A DNA stretch of 64,000 nucleotides from Hippophae tibetana (Eukaryota > Streptophyta > Magnoliopsida > Rosales > Elaeagnaceae). Below the pieces are notes generated by a model. The model ran no database searches, had not been told where the DNA came from, and saw only the letters and a list, made by a program, of their open reading frames with translations. The stretch spans positions 3,174,501 through 3,238,500 of the forward strand of contig JAZDXN010000029.1 in the NCBI GenBank assembly GCA_037013495.1, in the 5' to 3' direction. Position numbers and translations under genes: made by a program. Below, piece by piece: positions 63,506 through 64,000 of this stretch; the stretch's first letter is position 1, and each line of letters opens with the position of its first letter.

Positions 63506-64000
63506 GATAAAAGCTAAAAATTAAACTATCCTAAATCACTTTCGTGGATTGAAACGGTTGCATTTAGCCTATGCAACAAGCCGTTAAACCCCTAGGTTGC
63601 CCTAGTGGACGAGTTTGAGTCTCGTGAGGGTTTTCAGTAATGATACCCACAAACATTGAACTAAATGTAAAGATAAAAACAATCAAATCAAAAATTAAAA
63701 TTACAACACAATCAAAAATTAATTTAAGAGTAAAAGAACACAACATATCACAAAAATATCTCATACTTTTTAATGTCTTTTAAGATCATAATTGAAATCT
63801 CAAGCATAAGTTATTTTAATCTCTTTAAACAATCATGATTTTATTATAATAATTAGTCGAAAATCATTTTCATATTTCATTTCAAAAATGTATCAATTTA
63901 ATTTTACCCAATTTCAGTGTCATGAATCAGTATTCGCTTCAACTCTATTCCTCACAAGTCAATACTCTCAAAGCACTGAATCCTATGGGTTCAAACACTC

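Larger units (their letters stand above)
63463..64000 (-). mobile_element. 3' internal non-coding end of the same LTR element
   Basis: This is the stretch just inside the 3' LTR and continues past the window. It is AT-rich, with no convincing protein; the longest open frame here (63564-63764, minus) is 66 residues, hydrophobic at the start and unlike any domain I recognise. A long untranslated region before the 3' LTR is common in plant Ty3/gypsy elements. A GC-richer patch lies at about 63580-63630. The gag-pol body, primer-binding site and 5' LTR would lie to the right of 64000. Confidence 0.65.

Noticed and set aside
63564-63764. 66-residue minus-strand frame in the element interior
   Set aside because: Short, with no recognisable domain, in AT-rich sequence between the coding body and the LTR. 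Treated as untranslated.

Overview
The window is almost entirely one plant-type satellite DNA array, followed by the edge of an LTR retrotransposon inserted into it. Bases 1-61347 are an uninterrupted head-to-tail array of an AT-rich monomer of about 373 bp, all in one orientation, roughly 164-165 copies. I found no gene, tRNA, rRNA or other element inside it. The short open frames recur at multiples of the monomer length and are by-products of the repeat. An angiosperm nuclear genome (pericentromeric, centromeric or other heterochromatin) fits the long homogeneous satellite and the plant-like LTR. The species and the satellite family cannot be named from sequence alone.

The array has internal order. 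Three main monomer types recur. A has GATGAGCCGACCAAG, GATCCAACTAAAG and a TATTGTTTTCAATAA block. B has GATGAGTCGACTAAGAG, CATTCAATAG and TTAAAGTTTTCC. C has GCAGATGG and GAAACAATTAAAG. They often follow each other as B-C-A, a 1119-bp trimer. On top of this lie much larger tandem duplications with offsets of 3357, 3348, 2974, 3721, 2229, 4103 and 5222 bp (about 6 to 14 monomers), plus a 737-bp dimer duplication near the right end. Several copies are nearly identical, so unequal exchange appears recent. Where a duplication junction can be resolved, it often falls in or next to a 22-base all-purine tract present in every monomer. B monomers are common at 2.7-9.4, 17.9-55 and about 57.5 kb but absent from 1-2.7, 9.4-17.9 and 57.8-61.3 kb.

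At 61348 the satellite stops and an LTR of about 2115 bp begins (61348-63462). It is bounded by TGATGAG and CTCATCA and lies on the minus strand. The orientation is supported by an adjoining purine tract just inside the element (63463-63474) and by a coherent minus-strand promoter: a TATA box (62755-62763), a CCAAT box (62830-62834) and three closely spaced TGACGTCA-like bZIP sites (62841-62871). Upstream of these lies a very GC-rich block with 32-bp tandem repeats (about 62873-63171). Bases 63463-64000 are the non-coding end of the element's interior; its body and other LTR lie beyond the window. The insertion point is three bases past the satellite purine tract.
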